DNA of 64,000 nucleotides from Winogradskya consettensis. Its GTDB lineage: Bacteria > Actinomycetota > Actinomycetes > Mycobacteriales > Micromonosporaceae. Below, in pieces: positions 51,391-59,667 of the stretch. Positions within the stretch are counted from its first letter, which is position 1, and every line of letters begins with the position of its first letter. A model generated the notes under the pieces. The model did not search any database. It saw only the letters and a list, made by a program, of their open reading frames with translations, and was not told the origin of the DNA. A program made the translations under genes and the position numbers. The stretch spans positions 62,001 through 126,000 of the forward strand of contig NZ_BOQP01000046.1 of assembly GCF_018332715.1 (NCBI RefSeq). The letters are read 5' to 3'.

Positions 51391-52056
51391 CTACGGGTGC
51401 AGGGTGAGGCACGCCACTCTCGGTCCGGCCGTGCCGGCCTTTCCCGCCTCGGTACGCGTGAGCTCGGCATGCACGATCAGCGAACGAGGCGACGTGGTCG
51501 TGTCGAACGCCCAGTCCTGGTTCGCGGCGACGGTGGCGGCGCCCTTGCTGTCGGTGGTGAAGTCGAGCCACACCTCGTTGCGCGGGTTCGCGTACGCCGG
51601 ATCGACGCTCGGTTTTGAGGGGTCGGCCTGGTGCTGGTAGTGCGGTCCGGCGTCGTCGGGCACGGATGTGCAGGTCATCGTGTGCAGATGCGCCCCGTAC
51701 GCCCGCCGCGCGAGCATTCCGGTGACCGCGAGCCGTACCCGTACCCCCATGGTGGTGGTGGCGATCGTGACCTGAGCCGTCGCGCCTGCCGGGACCACCG
51801 CCTTGTTGTAGGTGATCGCCTGGACGCCCTGCGGCGCGGGCTGGAACGTGCCGGACGCCGTGCCCTCGGTCATCGGGGCCTGCGGGTCGGCGGACGCGGA
51901 GCTGGACGTGGTGGCGACGGGAAGACCGCTGGAGACGATCCACGGCGTGCCGGCCGGGGGCAGTGTCGGGGGCGTGCTGCTGCTACTTCCCGGGGTGCCG
52001 CAGCCGGCGAGCGATGTGACCAGGAGGGCGAGAGCGGGCAAGACAAGACGAGGCAT
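51391..52056 (-). CDS. SodC-like lipoprotein lacking zinc ligands
   Basis: 221 residues with a lipobox L-A-G-C (Cys about residue 19). The mature domain follows the Cu/Zn superoxide-dismutase order: G-A-H-L-H-T (two Cu His), T-C-T-S-V-P-D-D-A-G-P-H-Y-Q-H (disulfide Cys and bridging His), L-I-V-H-A (fourth Cu His), P-R-V-A-C (second Cys). The zinc-loop residues (usual H, H and D before the G-D-L) are absent: the loop reads N-P-R-N-E-V-W-L-D. It could be a Cu-only SOD or a non-enzymatic relative. Membrane-anchored, outside. ATG 52056. Confidence 0.75.
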   Translation of the reverse strand: MPRLVLPALALLVTSLAGCGTPGSSSSTPPTLPPAGTPWIVSSGLPVATTSSSASADPQAPMTEGTASGTFQPAPQGVQAITYNKAVVPAGATAQVTIATTTMGVRVRLAVTGMLARRAYGAHLHTMTCTSVPDDAGPHYQHQADPSKPSVDPAYANPRNEVWLDFTTDSKGAATVAANQDWAFDTTTSPRSLIVHAELTRTEAGKAGTAGPRVACLTLHP

Positions 52057-52162
52057 GGTCAAATAATGCCAAACCAGTTCATAACGGACGAGCATCGGGC
52101 GGGTGCTAGCTTTCTGACGCTGCGGGCGCGAGGCCGGCGGCGAGGCCGGGAGGGGATCAACA

Positions 52163-53101
52163 ATGGGGTACGCGGTAGTGCTCGGCGAGGCGCTGATCGA
52201 CCTCCTCGAAACCGAACGCGACGGCGAGCTGATCTACCGCCAGGCCATCGGCGGCGCCCCGCTCAACGTGGCGGTCGGCGTGACCCGCCTCGGCGGTGAC
52301 GTCCGCTACGTGGGCTCGCTCGGCAGCGACACCCTCGCCGACCGCATCGCGACGTTCCTGCGCGAGACCGGGGTCGGCACCGACTCCACGATCCGCGTCC
52401 CCGTGCCGACCACGCTCGCGGTGACGACGTTCGAGGGCGCCGAGCCGACGTTCCAGTTCTACGGCGAGCCGCCGTCCTACGCGCTGGTCGGCCCCGACGA
52501 CGTCGACGAGCAGTCGGTGGCCGGTGCGGCCGTGCTCTACGCCGGCTCGATCAGCCTGATGCGCGAGCCCTTCCAGGCGGCGGCCCGCGCGGCCTGGTCG
52601 GTGCCCGGCCCGCTGAAGGTCTTCGATCCCAACGTACGCCCGAAGCTGCTGCCCGACGTCGCCGCGATCATCGCCCTGCGCGAGCTCGTCGAGGAGTACT
52701 TCGCCACCGCCGACCTGGTGAAGCTGAGCTCCGCCGACGCCGAGGTCCTGTGGGACGGCGCGACCCCCGCGACCGCCGCGGCGCACATCCTCAAGCTCGG
52801 CGCCCGCGCGGTCGTCGTGACCTGCGGCGCGAAGGGTGCCTACGTCGCCACCGCCGAGGGCACGACGATGCTCCCGGCGCCGACGGTGGCCGCGGTCGAC
52901 GCCACCGGCGCGGGCGACTCGGTGATGGCCGCGCTGGTCAGCCGGCTGCTCGCCGACGGCGTCCCGGCCGACCTGGCGGGCTGGCAGCGCTACGTCACGT
53001 TCGCCCTCGCCGTGGCCGGCCTGGTCTGCGAACGCCCCGGCGGCGCGGTCGCCATGCCGACCACCGACGAGCTCACCGCCCGCTGGGGCGCGCTGAGCTA
53101 G
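52163..53101 (+). CDS. PfkB-family carbohydrate kinase (fructokinase-like)
   Basis: A 312-residue ribokinase-fold enzyme. Signature 1 G-G-A-P-L-N-V-A-V-G-V-T-R-L-G (about 30-44) and signature 2 D-A-T-G-A-G-D-S (with the catalytic Asp, about 253-260) are intact. P-T-F-Q-F-Y and F-D-P-N-V-R-P-K fit fructokinases. Phosphorylates a sugar with ATP. A GGGAGGGG site precedes ATG 52163. No sugar transporter is adjacent; substrate is a guess. Confidence 0.85.
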   Translation: MGYAVVLGEALIDLLETERDGELIYRQAIGGAPLNVAVGVTRLGGDVRYVGSLGSDTLADRIATFLRETGVGTDSTIRVPVPTTLAVTTFEGAEPTFQFYGEPPSYALVGPDDVDEQSVAGAAVLYAGSISLMREPFQAAARAAWSVPGPLKVFDPNVRPKLLPDVAAIIALRELVEEYFATADLVKLSSADAEVLWDGATPATAAAHILKLGARAVVVTCGAKGAYVATAEGTTMLPAPTVAAVDATGAGDSVMAALVSRLLADGVPADLAGWQRYVTFALAVAGLVCERPGGAVAMPTTDELTARWGALS

Positions 53102-53119
53102 CGGCTGTTCCTCGCTTCC

Positions 53120-53201
53120 TCGCTCTCGCGGTGAAGCGCTACCGGATGTTGATTGCTTTCTCGCTCTCGCGGTGAAGCGCTACGGGATGTTGATTGCTTT
53201 C
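53120..53201. repeat. 41-bp tandem duplication across a gene end
   Basis: Two head-to-tail copies of a 41-bp unit starting TCGCTCTCGCGG, differing at one base. The second copy contains the stop codon and last seven codons of the FlK-like thioesterase gene; the first lies beyond it. Looks like a recent duplication between the convergent kinase and thioesterase genes. Confidence 0.85.
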
Positions 53202-53575
53202 TCGATGAAGCGCTGACGGTCGAGGAGGGCGCGTTCGACGCGCACCTCGGCCACCAGCGTGGCACCGTCGTGGACGGTCACGTCGAAGAAGAGCCGCCGG
53301 CCGTCCACCTTGGCGAGGACGGCCTGCGCGACGACCTTGCGCCCGATCGGCGTCGGCAGCAGATGCTCCACCGTGGCCCGGGTGCCGACCGTGGTCAGCC
53401 CGCCGGGGATCAGCCGGGAGGTCACCACCACCGTCGCGGTCTCGGCCAGCGCGAGCACCCGCGGCGTGGCGAGCACGGGCACGTCGCCGGAGCCGAGCGA
53501 CTGGGCCGTGTCGGCGTCGGTGACGGTCAATTCCACCCGGGCACTGAGCCCGGGCTTGAACTCGGGAAACTCCAT
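53180..53575 (-). CDS. FlK-like thioesterase (hot-dog fold)
   Basis: A 131-residue single hot-dog domain. The pattern L-A-T-P-R-V-L-A-L-A-E-T-A, with Glu in the helix, and G-T-R-A-T-V-E-H-L-L-P-T-P-I-G, with the active-site His, match fluoroacetyl-CoA-thioesterase-type proteins; Thr of the FlK triad may be T in L-A-T-P. Probably hydrolyses an acyl-CoA. It lies 9 bp after the YdbT-like gene on the same strand, so it belongs to that operon. Confidence 0.75.
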   Translation of the reverse strand: MEFPEFKPGLSARVELTVTDADTAQSLGSGDVPVLATPRVLALAETATVVVTSRLIPGGLTTVGTRATVEHLLPTPIGRKVVAQAVLAKVDGRRLFFDVTVHDGATLVAEVRVERALLDRQRFIEKAINIP

Positions 53576-53584
53576 CCACCGACC

Positions 53585-55441
53585 CTATGCCGTCGGTGCC
53601 TGGGCGCGATCGGGTCGCTGCCAGAGCGCGTCGACCGGCTCGTTCACCGTGGACGTCATCAGCGGTGCGGGACCGCGGGCCTGCCGGGCGCGGATGGACA
53701 GCTGCTCGGCCAGCCACCACGCCTCGGCCACGTCCCGGTCCTTCGCGACCCCGGACTGCCCGCCGGCCGTGTCCGCGTAGACCGTGGCGAGGTCCAGCAG
53801 GCGTTGCACCGGGCCCTGGATGACGCGGACGCTCTGCAGGCGTGCGTACGGAACAAGGGTCATTTCCCTGGTCAGCACGCCGGTCCGGGCGACGAAGACC
53901 TCGGGCGTCAGCCCGGCACCCATCGCCCGGAACGCGAACGGATGCAGCCAGCGGGCCCGGCGCGGCGGGGGAGCGGTCGGCAGCGCCCCCAGATCGACAC
54001 CCGGCAGCACCTCCCACACCAGCAACCGGCCCGCCTCGAACACCCCGACGGGCAGCAACCGGTCGGAGCGCTTGTCGTCGCCACCTGACTGCGGTCCCGC
54101 GTACCCGGCGATGTCGAGCCGCAGATGCAGCCAGCCCTGCAGGCGCCACAACAGCGGCCACGTCACCCCGATCGCCTGCACCCGGTTCAGCGGGACGATC
54201 TGGCTCCGCGTCTCCACCAGTCCGAACCGGACCGACAGCCGCCCGTCCGCGTCACGCCCCAGCCGGAAATCCCAGTCCTGCAGCACGCGGCGAACCGGCT
54301 GCAGCACCACACCGGCCATCGCGGTCACGGTGCTCGCGATACCGATGAACGTCCACGACCCCTCCAGCACGAACTGGGTGACCACGAACGCCACCCCGAC
54401 GGGCAGGAAGAACGCCTGCGGCGTGAGCAACTGGCTGATCACGAGATCCCGGTTACGCACGCGGAACAACGGGCGTTCCGGCATCGGCGCCTGCTCAGCG
54501 GTGGCCTGCTCTCCCGATCCGGGGGTACGCCCGGCAAGCGCGAGCAACCGCTCCCGCAACGCCGAAGCCTCCTTCACCGACAGGTACGCAAGCGGCGCCT
54601 CGGTCTTGCCCCCGCCCACCACCTCGAGGCGCAACTCGGCAAGCCCGGTCAGCTGAGCGAGCAACGGCCGCCTGAGCTCCACGGCCTGCAACCGGTCGAG
54701 CGGGATCGCCCGGTTCCGCCGCCAGAGCAACCCGTCCTGGATCCGCAGCTCGCGCCCGACCAGGTGATACCCGGTGTTCAACCACCCGATCACCGAGTAG
54801 ATCACCACCCCCACGGCCAGCACGGCCACCACGATCGCGAACCGCTCCAGCCCGACCTGCGACAACGTCTGCCAACTCAACGCCGCCACGATCACGGCAA
54901 TCGACTTCGCCCCGTTCAGCAACGGACTCAGCGGATGCAACCGCCGCCGCGGCTCGCCCCGGGTTCCACCACCCTCAGCACCGTGCCCGCCCGCATCCGG
55001 CCCGTCCGGCAGACCCGGGTAGGCAGGCAGCCCGTCTGGCGGGCCCGCGTGGGTAGGCGGTCCGCCTGGCAGGCCTGGGTGGGTGGGTGGTCCGCTCGGA
55101 GGGCCCGGGCGGGTGGGCGGCCCTGCCAGCTGACTTGGGTGGGTGGGCGGCTCGCTCTGATAGGCCGGGTGTGTGCCCGGCCAATGGGGGCTGGGAGCGG
55201 ATTGTGCAGGCGGTCCGGGCTGCGTCAGGCCGGCCTGCGATGCTGGTCCGGGCTGTGGTGCTGGTCCGGGCTGTGGTGCTGGACCGGGCTGTGGTGCCGG
55301 GCCGGACTGCGATGCCGGGCCGGCTTGCGGTGTCGGGTCAGGCAGGGGTGTGGGGTCGGCGTGTGGTGTGGCGGCGGGCAGAGGTGTGGGGCCGGGTGGC
55401 GAGGGCGGGTCGGGTTGGGGGCGGGCGTCGGGGGCGGTCAC
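53585..55441 (-). CDS. PH-domain membrane protein (YdbT-like, bPH2) with disordered N-terminus
   Basis: A 618-residue protein. Residues 1-165 are Pro/Gly-rich repeats (A-P-Q-P-G-P and G-P-P-T-H-P-G types), then a membrane hairpin (about 175-220) and three bPH2 domains, each with L-V-G-R-E-L-R-I-Q-D-G-L / F-R-L-G-R-D / V-F-V-A-R-T-G-V and I-P-L-x-R-L-Q-A-V strands, joined by further spans (about 350-390). This is the YdbT pattern, here paired with a YdbS-like gene whose stop overlaps its GTG start (GTGA). Function unknown; envelope stress or antimicrobial resistance roles are reported for relatives. Confidence 0.82.
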   Translation of the reverse strand: MTAPDARPQPDPPSPPGPTPLPAATPHADPTPLPDPTPQAGPASQSGPAPQPGPAPQPGPAPQPGPASQAGLTQPGPPAQSAPSPHWPGTHPAYQSEPPTHPSQLAGPPTRPGPPSGPPTHPGLPGGPPTHAGPPDGLPAYPGLPDGPDAGGHGAEGGGTRGEPRRRLHPLSPLLNGAKSIAVIVAALSWQTLSQVGLERFAIVVAVLAVGVVIYSVIGWLNTGYHLVGRELRIQDGLLWRRNRAIPLDRLQAVELRRPLLAQLTGLAELRLEVVGGGKTEAPLAYLSVKEASALRERLLALAGRTPGSGEQATAEQAPMPERPLFRVRNRDLVISQLLTPQAFFLPVGVAFVVTQFVLEGSWTFIGIASTVTAMAGVVLQPVRRVLQDWDFRLGRDADGRLSVRFGLVETRSQIVPLNRVQAIGVTWPLLWRLQGWLHLRLDIAGYAGPQSGGDDKRSDRLLPVGVFEAGRLLVWEVLPGVDLGALPTAPPPRRARWLHPFAFRAMGAGLTPEVFVARTGVLTREMTLVPYARLQSVRVIQGPVQRLLDLATVYADTAGGQSGVAKDRDVAEAWWLAEQLSIRARQARGPAPLMTSTVNEPVDALWQRPDRAQAPTA

Positions 55442-55980
55442 AGGCCCTCGGCCCGGTCTTCGCCGAGGGCGGTGAGGCGGTCGCGGAGGCGGGCGGCTTC
55501 GGCGGGGTCGAGGCCGGGGATCTTGGCGTCGCTGGCGGCCGAGGCGGTGTGCAGCTGAACCGTGGCGAGTTTGAAGGCGCGTTCGAGGGGGCCGGCGGTG
55601 ACGTCGACGAACTGCATCCGCGCGTACGGAACGATGGAGAGCCTGCGCACCACCAGGCCGTGCCGGACCAGCAGGTCGTTGTCGCGCTCGGCGTAGCCCC
55701 AGGCGCGGACGGCGCGCACGGTCACCACCGAGCGCCAGATCGCCGCGACGACCACCAGCGCCATCGCCGCGGGCCAGAACCAGTGCCGGTTGAACCACCA
55801 CCCGGCGCCGAGGCCGGCGAGCACGACGACCACCAAGGAGGCGCGGTTGATCAGTTCCACAGTGATCAGGCTCCGCGAGACGGGCCGCCACTGCACGGTC
55901 TCGGGCCATGGCTCCAGGGCGCTGAGGGGTGCGCCCGGCGGGTTGGCGCCGGGTTGAGTCACGCCGGAAAGCTCGGTCAC
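55438..55980 (-). CDS. PH-domain membrane protein (YdbS-like, bPH2)
   Basis: A 180-residue partner of the YdbT-like protein: two membrane spans (about 47-80), then one bPH2 domain with D-L-L-V-R-H-G-L-V-V-R-R-L-S-I-V-P-Y-A-R-M-Q-F-V-D-V. ATG 55980. The YdbS-YdbT arrangement is widely conserved in Gram-positive bacteria. Its stop overlaps the YdbT start by four bases. Confidence 0.82.
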   Translation of the reverse strand: MTELSGVTQPGANPPGAPLSALEPWPETVQWRPVSRSLITVELINRASLVVVVLAGLGAGWWFNRHWFWPAAMALVVVAAIWRSVVTVRAVRAWGYAERDNDLLVRHGLVVRRLSIVPYARMQFVDVTAGPLERAFKLATVQLHTASAASDAKIPGLDPAEAARLRDRLTALGEDRAEGL

Positions 55981-55990
55981 CTTTGAAAGA

Positions 55991-56197
55991 TTAGGCGGTG
56001 GGACGGAACGCGGTCACCTCACGCAGGAAACCCCGGGCCCCCAGAAACTCACCCAGCGTCTCCCGGTGCAGCTCACAGGCCAGCCAAATCTTCCGGTACG
56101 CGTCGGAGTGCAGTTTCGGATTGTTCCACCGAAGCTCCCACAGCGCCGCTTCACGGCAGCGTTTCGCCGAACACTGAACCGCAAGCTCCTCCACCAC
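55991..56197 (-). CDS. Small zinc-finger-like protein
   Basis: 68 residues from GTG 56197 (or 56194). C-S-A-K-R-C (C-x4-C) is followed by A-L-W-E-L-R-W-N-N-P-K-L-H and W-L-A-C-E-L-H-R-E-T-L-G-E-F-L (C-x2-H), a conserved actinobacterial pattern that looks like a C-x4-C...C-x2-H metal site. Database entries of this family are sometimes labelled acetone carboxylase, which I think is an annotation error. First gene of the YdbS/YdbT/thioesterase run (gap of 10 bp). Confidence 0.65.
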   Translation of the reverse strand: MVEELAVQCSAKRCREAALWELRWNNPKLHSDAYRKIWLACELHRETLGEFLGARGFLREVTAFRPTA

Positions 56198-56783
56198 GCC
56201 CCCGACCGTACCCGCCCCGGTCGCGTGGCCGGGCGTGGGCACAACCGGCGGCCGGGCTCGGTTCGGTTCGGCAGTAGGACTGAAGCGGAGGCGGCGGCTG
56301 GGGCCGGCGTGGTTCCGCAGTTGGGTGGGCACGGCGGCGGCTGTGGTTTGCGCACTGAAAAGGGGGGCGGTCTCAACTCGCCCGGCGTGACCGGTGGGCC
56401 GGTGTGGTTCTTTCCGACATTTCGCCGGAGTGGAATGTCCGTTACCGGCGGGCTGCGGACATCGGGCGAACCGGGCCGGTGGGGAGTGGAGTCGCTGCTC
56501 GAAACCGCGGACAACCAGCGGGAACGGCGAATATTTGAGCGCCGGGCGACCACGGGGGAAGTCGCCCGGCGACGGGGTGAATGTTACACGGGTGATCCGG
56601 GCTTTCGTCTACCCGCTCGTTGTGCCCGTCCGTGCGTATCGCGCAGAAAGATCGACATCTCCGTAGTCTGGCGTCGGCGCGTAATGCGGCACTGCCGGAC
56701 TGCTCCCAGCATGGTCGTGTAAGTCTTGAGCGTCGGCATACGCGCCGACTCGACCGCGAAGTGCACACGCTGTTGGAGGACCG
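56198..56783. other. 586-bp divergent region with an 11-bp hairpin
   Basis: Upstream of both the small zinc-finger operon and the MoxR operon. No gene supported. It holds the inverted repeat at 56540-56571 and several CCGGCGGG-type words; otherwise nothing recognised. The MoxR leader may be long. Confidence 0.55.
56540..56571. other. Perfect 11-bp inverted repeat
   Basis: CGCCGGGCGAC (56540-56550) and GTCGCCCGGCG (56561-56571), 10-nt loop, in a region between divergent genes, so not an ordinary gene-end terminator. Could be a leader-RNA structure of the MoxR operon or a protein-binding site. Confidence 0.6.
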
Positions 56784-58268
56784 GTGGCCCAGCCGACCAC
56801 GCCCGAGGGTACGACCAGCGCTTCCGCGACCGGTAACCCGGCGGGAGCCCCGGTGCCGCCCGCGCAGGACGCCACCCAGCTCGAAAGGGCGATGTTCGAG
56901 GTCAAGCGGGTGATCGTCGGGCAGGACCGGATGGTCGAGCGCATGTTCGTGGCGCTGCTCGCCCGCGGCCACGTGCTGCTCGAGGGTGTGCCCGGTGTCG
57001 CCAAGACGCTCGCCGTGGAGACGCTGGCCCGGGTGGTCGGCGGTTCGTTCTCCCGGGTGCAGTTCACGCCCGACCTGGTGCCCGCCGACATCGTCGGCAC
57101 CCGGATCTACCGCCAGTCGAGTGAGAAGTTCGACGTCGAGCTCGGGCCGGTCTTCGTCAACTTCCTGCTCGCCGACGAGATCAACCGCGCTCCCGCGAAG
57201 GTCCAGTCGGCCCTGCTCGAGGTCATGGCCGAGCACCAGGTGTCGATCGGCGGCGAGAGCCACCGCGTCCCGGACCCGTTCCTGGTCATGGCGACGCAGA
57301 ACCCGATCGAGCAGGAGGGCGTCTACCCGCTCCCCGAGGCCCAGCGTGACCGCTTCCTGATGAAGATCATCGTCGGGTACCCGACCGACGCCGAGGAACG
57401 CGAGATCGTCTACCGCATGGGCGTCAGCGCGCCGGAGCCCAAGACGATCTTCAACGCCGACGACCTCCTCGCCCTGCAGCGCCGCGCGGACCAGGTCTTC
57501 GTGCACAACGCCCTGGTCGACTACACGGTCCGCCTGGTGCTCGCCACCCGCGCCCCCGCGCAGCACGGAATGCCCGACGTGGCCCAGCTCATCCAGTACG
57601 GCGCCAGCCCCCGGGCCTCCCTCGGCATCGTCCGCGCCACCCGGGCCCTGGCCCTGCTCCGCGGCCGCGACTACGCCCTGCCCCAGGACGTCCAGGACAT
57701 CGCCCCGGACATCCTGCGCCACCGTCTGGTCCTCAGCTACGACGCCCTCGCCGACGACATCCCCGCCGACCACATCGTCGCCCGCATCATGTCCAGCGTC
57801 CCGATGCCCTCGGTCGCCTCCCGCCAGGACGCGTCCAACGGTCACACGCCGGCCGCCCCGCCGAACGGCGGCTACCCCGGCCAGGTCTCGGCCGTCCCGG
57901 CCCCGGCGAGCGGCGTGCCGTATCCGCACCCCGGCGCCTACCCGGTCGGCCCCGGAGCCATGGGTGGCCAGGCCGCCCCCACGGGCCTCGCCGGCTTCGG
58001 CAACCAGGGCGCTTTCGGCGGCCAGCCCGGCCCGGGCGCGCAAGGCGGTCCGGGCCAGGGTGGTCCGGGACAGGGTGCGCCGGGCCAGGGCGCCCAGGGT
58101 GGCCCCGGGGACGCGGGTCAGCCGCAGCCGGGTCAGGTGCGCTCCGGCCAGCCACCGACCGGCCAGCCACCGACCGGCCAGCCACCGACCGGCCAGCCAC
58201 CGACCGGCCAGCCACCGACCGGCCAGCCACCGACCGGCCAGCAGCCGACCTGGCCGGGACAGCAGTGA
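56784..58268 (+). CDS. MoxR-family AAA+ ATPase with PPTGQ-repeat tail
   Basis: A 494-residue AAA+ protein. Walker A G-V-P-G-V-A-K-T (68-75), Walker B F-L-L-A-D-E-I-N-R-A-P (about 125-135), sensor 1 M-A-T-Q-N-P, arginine finger A-Q-R-D-R-F. MoxR chaperones activate VWA/metal-insertion partners. The last 150 residues are a disordered Gly/Pro/Gln tail ending in six P-P-T-G-Q repeats. GTG 56784 has a GGAGG site 4 nt upstream. First gene of a MoxR-DUF58-VWA operon (Bat-like). Confidence 0.92.
   Translation: MAQPTTPEGTTSASATGNPAGAPVPPAQDATQLERAMFEVKRVIVGQDRMVERMFVALLARGHVLLEGVPGVAKTLAVETLARVVGGSFSRVQFTPDLVPADIVGTRIYRQSSEKFDVELGPVFVNFLLADEINRAPAKVQSALLEVMAEHQVSIGGESHRVPDPFLVMATQNPIEQEGVYPLPEAQRDRFLMKIIVGYPTDAEEREIVYRMGVSAPEPKTIFNADDLLALQRRADQVFVHNALVDYTVRLVLATRAPAQHGMPDVAQLIQYGASPRASLGIVRATRALALLRGRDYALPQDVQDIAPDILRHRLVLSYDALADDIPADHIVARIMSSVPMPSVASRQDASNGHTPAAPPNGGYPGQVSAVPAPASGVPYPHPGAYPVGPGAMGGQAAPTGLAGFGNQGAFGGQPGPGAQGGPGQGGPGQGAPGQGAQGGPGDAGQPQPGQVRSGQPPTGQPPTGQPPTGQPPTGQPPTGQPPTGQQPTWPGQQ
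58152..58241 (+). repeat. 15-bp tandem repeat, 6 copies, encoding PPTGQ
   Basis: CCACCGACCGGCCAG six times without change in the 3' end of the MoxR gene. DNA identity is kept at silent positions too, pointing to recent slippage. Confidence 0.9.
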
Positions 58269-58278
58269 CGGTCCGCCC

Positions 58279-59667
58279 GTGACGACACCTGACAACCCGC
58301 CCCCACCCGCCGAACCCGCCGAGCCAGCCGCCGGATCAACCACCGCCGGATCAACCACCGCCGGCCCGGCCAGTTCCGGCCCGGCAGGCACTGCGCCGAG
58401 TGCTTCCGATTCGAGCGCATCGCCTGCCGCCGGCCAGTCCGGGGGCATCGATTACGCCAGCGGCTCGCCCTCCCGGGCGAGCGCCGACTACGCGACGGCG
58501 AATGCTGCAGGTAACGGATTCACCGGCGCGCCGGCCTCGTCGCCCAGCACCGGTCCCCAGCCGACCGCCCCCAACGGCGGTTACGCACCCACGGCGGGCA
58601 ACGGCCGCGGCACAGCAACGACCACCAGCAGCAGGCCCGCGAAATCCGGGTCAGGCCGCACCGCGGATCTCCCGCCCCCGATCACGGGTGCCGGCACCGC
58701 TCGCGCCGAGGTGGTTCTCGCGCGCCTGCAACTGCTGGTGACCCGCAAGCTCGACGGCCTGCTCCAGGGCGACTACGCGGGCCTGCTCCCCGGCCCCGGC
58801 AGCGAGGCGGGCGAGAGCCGCGAATACCGCCCCGGTGACGACGTACGCCGCATGGACTGGCCGGTGACCGCCCGGACGACGATGCCGCACGTCCGGCGTA
58901 CGGTGGCGGATCGGGAACTCGAGACCTGGATGGCGATCGACCTGTCGGCGAGCCTGGATTTCGGCACCGCGCGGTATCTCAAGAGTGACCTGGTGCTGGC
59001 GGCCGCGACCGCGATGGCGCACCTGACCGTCCGCGGTGGGAACAGGATCGGCGCGGTGGTGGGCACAGGTTCGGGTCTTACCGTACGCAGTGAGCGCGCC
59101 CCTTTCTGGAAACGCCGCCGGAAAACCGTCGAGCAACCACCTGAGCAGGCACCGGTCGTGCGCCTCCCCGCGCGGCCCGGTCGTAAAGAGGCTCAGGGGC
59201 TGTTGCGCGCGATTGCGCGTACCGAGATCAGGCCCGGTCGTGCGGATCTGGGTGAGTTGATCGACATGCTGAACCGGCCACCGCGCCGCCGGGGTGTGGC
59301 AGTGGTCGTGTCGGACTTCCTGGCGCCGGTGGAGAGCTGGTCCCGGCCGGTCCGCAAGCTGGGCGTACGCCACGACGTGCTCGCCATCGAGGTGGTGGAC
59401 CCGCGGGAGCTGGAGCTTCCCGACGTCGGCGTGCTGACCCTCGCCGACCCGGAGACCGGGTCGCTGCACGAGGTGCACACCGGTGACGCGAGTCTGCGGG
59501 CTCGGTACGCTGAGGCCGCGGGGCAGCAGCGAGGCGAGATCGCGCGGGCGTTGCGTGCCGCGGGGGCCGCTCACCTGAGACTTCGTACCGACACCGACTG
59601 GCTGCTGGACATGGTCCGCTTCGTGGCCGCCCAAAGACACGCTCGCACCCGGGGGACCACCCGATGA
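58279..59667 (+). CDS. DUF58-domain protein with disordered N-terminus
   Basis: A 462-residue protein. Residues 1-135 are Ser/Ala/Pro/Thr/Gly-rich and disordered. The DUF58 domain follows, with S-R-E-Y-R-P-G-D-D-V-R-R-M-D-W (the family's strictly conserved segment), W-M-A-I-D-L-S-A-S-L-D-F-G (a VWA-like D-x-S-x-S) and D-F-L-A-P. No membrane anchor is obvious. Works with the adjacent MoxR ATPase and VWA protein. GTG 58279; the stop overlaps the VWA start (ATGA). Confidence 0.88.
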   Translation: MTTPDNPPPPAEPAEPAAGSTTAGSTTAGPASSGPAGTAPSASDSSASPAAGQSGGIDYASGSPSRASADYATANAAGNGFTGAPASSPSTGPQPTAPNGGYAPTAGNGRGTATTTSSRPAKSGSGRTADLPPPITGAGTARAEVVLARLQLLVTRKLDGLLQGDYAGLLPGPGSEAGESREYRPGDDVRRMDWPVTARTTMPHVRRTVADRELETWMAIDLSASLDFGTARYLKSDLVLAAATAMAHLTVRGGNRIGAVVGTGSGLTVRSERAPFWKRRRKTVEQPPEQAPVVRLPARPGRKEAQGLLRAIARTEIRPGRADLGELIDMLNRPPRRRGVAVVVSDFLAPVESWSRPVRKLGVRHDVLAIEVVDPRELELPDVGVLTLADPETGSLHEVHTGDASLRARYAEAAGQQRGEIARALRAAGAAHLRLRTDTDWLLDMVRFVAAQRHARTRGTTR

